The notes beneath the pieces were generated by a model. The model saw only the letters and a list, made by a program, of their open reading frames with translations, was not told the origin of the DNA and searched no databases. DNA of 41,969 nt. Source: an uncultured Devosia sp. (lineage in GTDB: Bacteria > Pseudomonadota > Alphaproteobacteria > Rhizobiales > Devosiaceae). The translations under genes were made by a program, and so were the position numbers. The stretch's first letter is position 1; the number at the start of each line of letters is the position of its first letter. The DNA is taken from contig NZ_CAMLHM010000035.1 in NCBI RefSeq assembly GCF_946479885.1, forward strand, positions 1 to 41,969, given 5' to 3'. Below are positions 41,166-41,969 of this stretch, piece after piece.

Positions 41166-41268
41166 TGTATCCTCCGCTGCCTGCCCGCCAGCCTTGATCT
41201 GCAAGGTGTAGCGGTAGGGCTGGGAAGCTCAGGAAGGCGTGAGAAGCGCCGAACCATTGCCCTCCGCG

Positions 41269-41310
41269 GGCAGAGGTCACAGATTCGAATTCTGTCGGGT
41301 GCGCCAATTT
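41269..41310 (+). repeat. Right attachment repeat (attR), copy of tRNA-Arg 3' end
   Basis: An exact 42-base copy of 27045-27086. The seven bases to the left (CCTCCGC) still partly match the tRNA anticodon loop, so the similarity extends slightly further with a two-base difference. Confidence 0.88.
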
Positions 41311-41323
41311 TCCTTTGATCAGA

Positions 41324-41969
41324 CTATTTCGTTCTGTCCCGCAGCACGTCGATGACCATGGCGAAGGCGGGGGTCATATGGCGGCGGCTGGGATAGTAGA
41401 GGTGGAAGCCCGCAAAGGGCTGCGACCAGTCGTCCAGCAACAGCACAAGCTCGCCGCTATCGAGGTGGGGCTGGGCGCTGTCCTGGGGGACGTAGGCTAT
41501 TCCGAACCCCTTTAGGGCCGCGCTGACGATCGGGCGGACGGTGTTGAAGGTGAACTGGCCATCCACCTTGACCCGAAGCGGATGGCCATCCTTCTCGAAC
41601 TCCCATGCATAAAGGCCGCCGCCGCTCGACAGGCGCAGGTTGATGCAGGCGTGGGCCACCAGATCCTGCGGTACGCTCGGCGCCACGCGGTTGGCAAGGT
41701 AGGCGGGCGATGCGACGGCCACCATGCGTATGTCCGGCCCGATGCGCACGGCGATCATGTCCTTCTCGACGCTTTCGCCGAGGCGCACACCGGCATCGAA
41801 GCGCTCGGCGGCGATGTCGGTAAAGCCATGGTCGATGAAGAGCTCGACCTTGACGTCCGGAAAATCGACCAGACCCGCGGCAAGCCTGGGCCACAGCACG
41901 GTCTCGGCGGCGCGCTCGCTGCAGGTGATCCGCACCAGGCCCGCCGGGCGGTCCCGCAATTCGCCCATG
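41324..41969 (-). CDS. LysR-family regulator, substrate-binding domain (5' partial)
   Basis: At least 214 residues of the C-terminal effector-binding domain of a LysR-type regulator; the DNA-binding N-terminus lies beyond the right edge. 'GLVRITCSERAAETVLWPRL', 'FPDVKVELFIDHGFTDIAAE', 'RFDAGVRLG' and 'AALKGFGIAYVPQ' are typical of the large group of LTTRs that regulate a divergently encoded oxidoreductase. It is the first gene after the island on the right flank. The ATG at the window edge is internal. Confidence 0.9.
   Translation of the reverse strand, partial: MGELRDRPAGLVRITCSERAAETVLWPRLAAGLVDFPDVKVELFIDHGFTDIAAERFDAGVRLGESVEKDMIAVRIGPDIRMVAVASPAYLANRVAPSVPQDLVAHACINLRLSSGGGLYAWEFEKDGHPLRVKVDGQFTFNTVRPIVSAALKGFGIAYVPQDSAQPHLDSGELVLLLDDWSQPFAGFHLYYPSRRHMTPAFAMVIDVLRDRTK

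Larger units (their letters stand above)
27087..41268. mobile_element. Genomic island of about 14.2 kb integrated at tRNA-Arg(CCG)
   Basis: The segment is bounded by a perfect 42-base direct repeat of the tRNA-Arg 3' end, and a broken tyrosine-integrase gene lies about 100 bases inside the right repeat. The content is mosaic: bchE-like gene, HxlR/SDR pair, RtcR-Rsr-Y RNA-RtcB locus and immunity-like small proteins. The G-run palindromes of the left flank are absent inside. With no intact integrase, the island is probably fixed. The integrase remnant is at the end away from the tRNA, which is less usual, so a composite origin is possible. Confidence 0.8.

Noticed and set aside
41261..41305. 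A second tRNA-Arg gene
   Set aside because: Only the 3' part is present; the acceptor 5' strand, D arm and anticodon stem are missing. It is the attachment-site copy.
40963..41307. N-terminal extension of the DUF4279-DUF6228 protein up to 41307
   Set aside because: This part overlaps the integrase remnant and the attachment repeat in another frame and has no family similarity; a GTG with GAGG at the right distance starts the gene at 40962.

Overview
The window reads as chromosome from a GC-rich alphaproteobacterium of the Hyphomicrobiales, most likely a Devosia-like genus. The reasons are the chvI-chvG-hprK-EIIA(Man)-HPr order, a DivL-type pseudo-kinase next to tsaE and ahcY, and two families of intergenic palindromes typical of such genomes. 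The genus is an inference; no rRNA is present to confirm it.

Region 1 (1-27082) is mostly housekeeping and signalling. It opens with the ChvI/ChvG envelope-stress two-component system and a regulatory phosphotransfer module (short HprK, EIIA, HPr), then GrpB, two small membrane proteins and ahcY. DivL with tyrosine in place of the phospho-acceptor histidine, TsaE, and a GAF-GGDEF-PilZ diguanylate cyclase follow. A two-gene cassette of different base composition (HsdR-N-like nuclease plus FRG-domain protein) looks like acquired defence. Then come an APH-family phosphotransferase and polA (minus strand), a double-KaiC ATPase overlapping a hybrid histidine kinase, a secreted Sel1/DUF900 hydrolase, a lipoprotein lytic transglycosylase, and a CASTOR/POLLUX-like ion channel. 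The region ends at tRNA-Arg(CCG).

Region 2 (about 27087-41268) is a roughly 14 kb genomic island inserted at the 3' end of that tRNA. The last 34 nt of the tRNA, plus the bases after it, are repeated as a perfect 42-bp direct repeat at 41269-41310, and a broken integrase gene lies just inside that far end. The left part carries a small secreted protein, an orphan bchE-like radical SAM enzyme, two small membrane proteins and a divergent HxlR/SDR pair. The right part carries small proteins of polymorphic-toxin immunity or DUF type without a visible toxin.

The centre of the island (32347-37910) is the most interesting part: an RNA repair and RNA quality-control locus. The sigma-54 activator RtcR is divergent from a transcription unit that starts at a textbook -24/-12 promoter. 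That unit encodes the Ro60 orthologue Rsr, then five tandem Y-RNA-like RNAs packed into about 670 bases, then the RNA ligase RtcB. Each RNA has a closing Ro-binding-type helix with a conserved GNCGAATGC block and a TCGYC partner strand, and carries a permuted tRNA mimic (T arm before D arm). The mimics differ, from nearly complete (RNA2, RNA4) to minimal (RNA5, with no D arm and a GNRA-capped stub). No rtcA was found.

The window ends in the substrate-binding domain of a LysR-type regulator that runs off the right edge.
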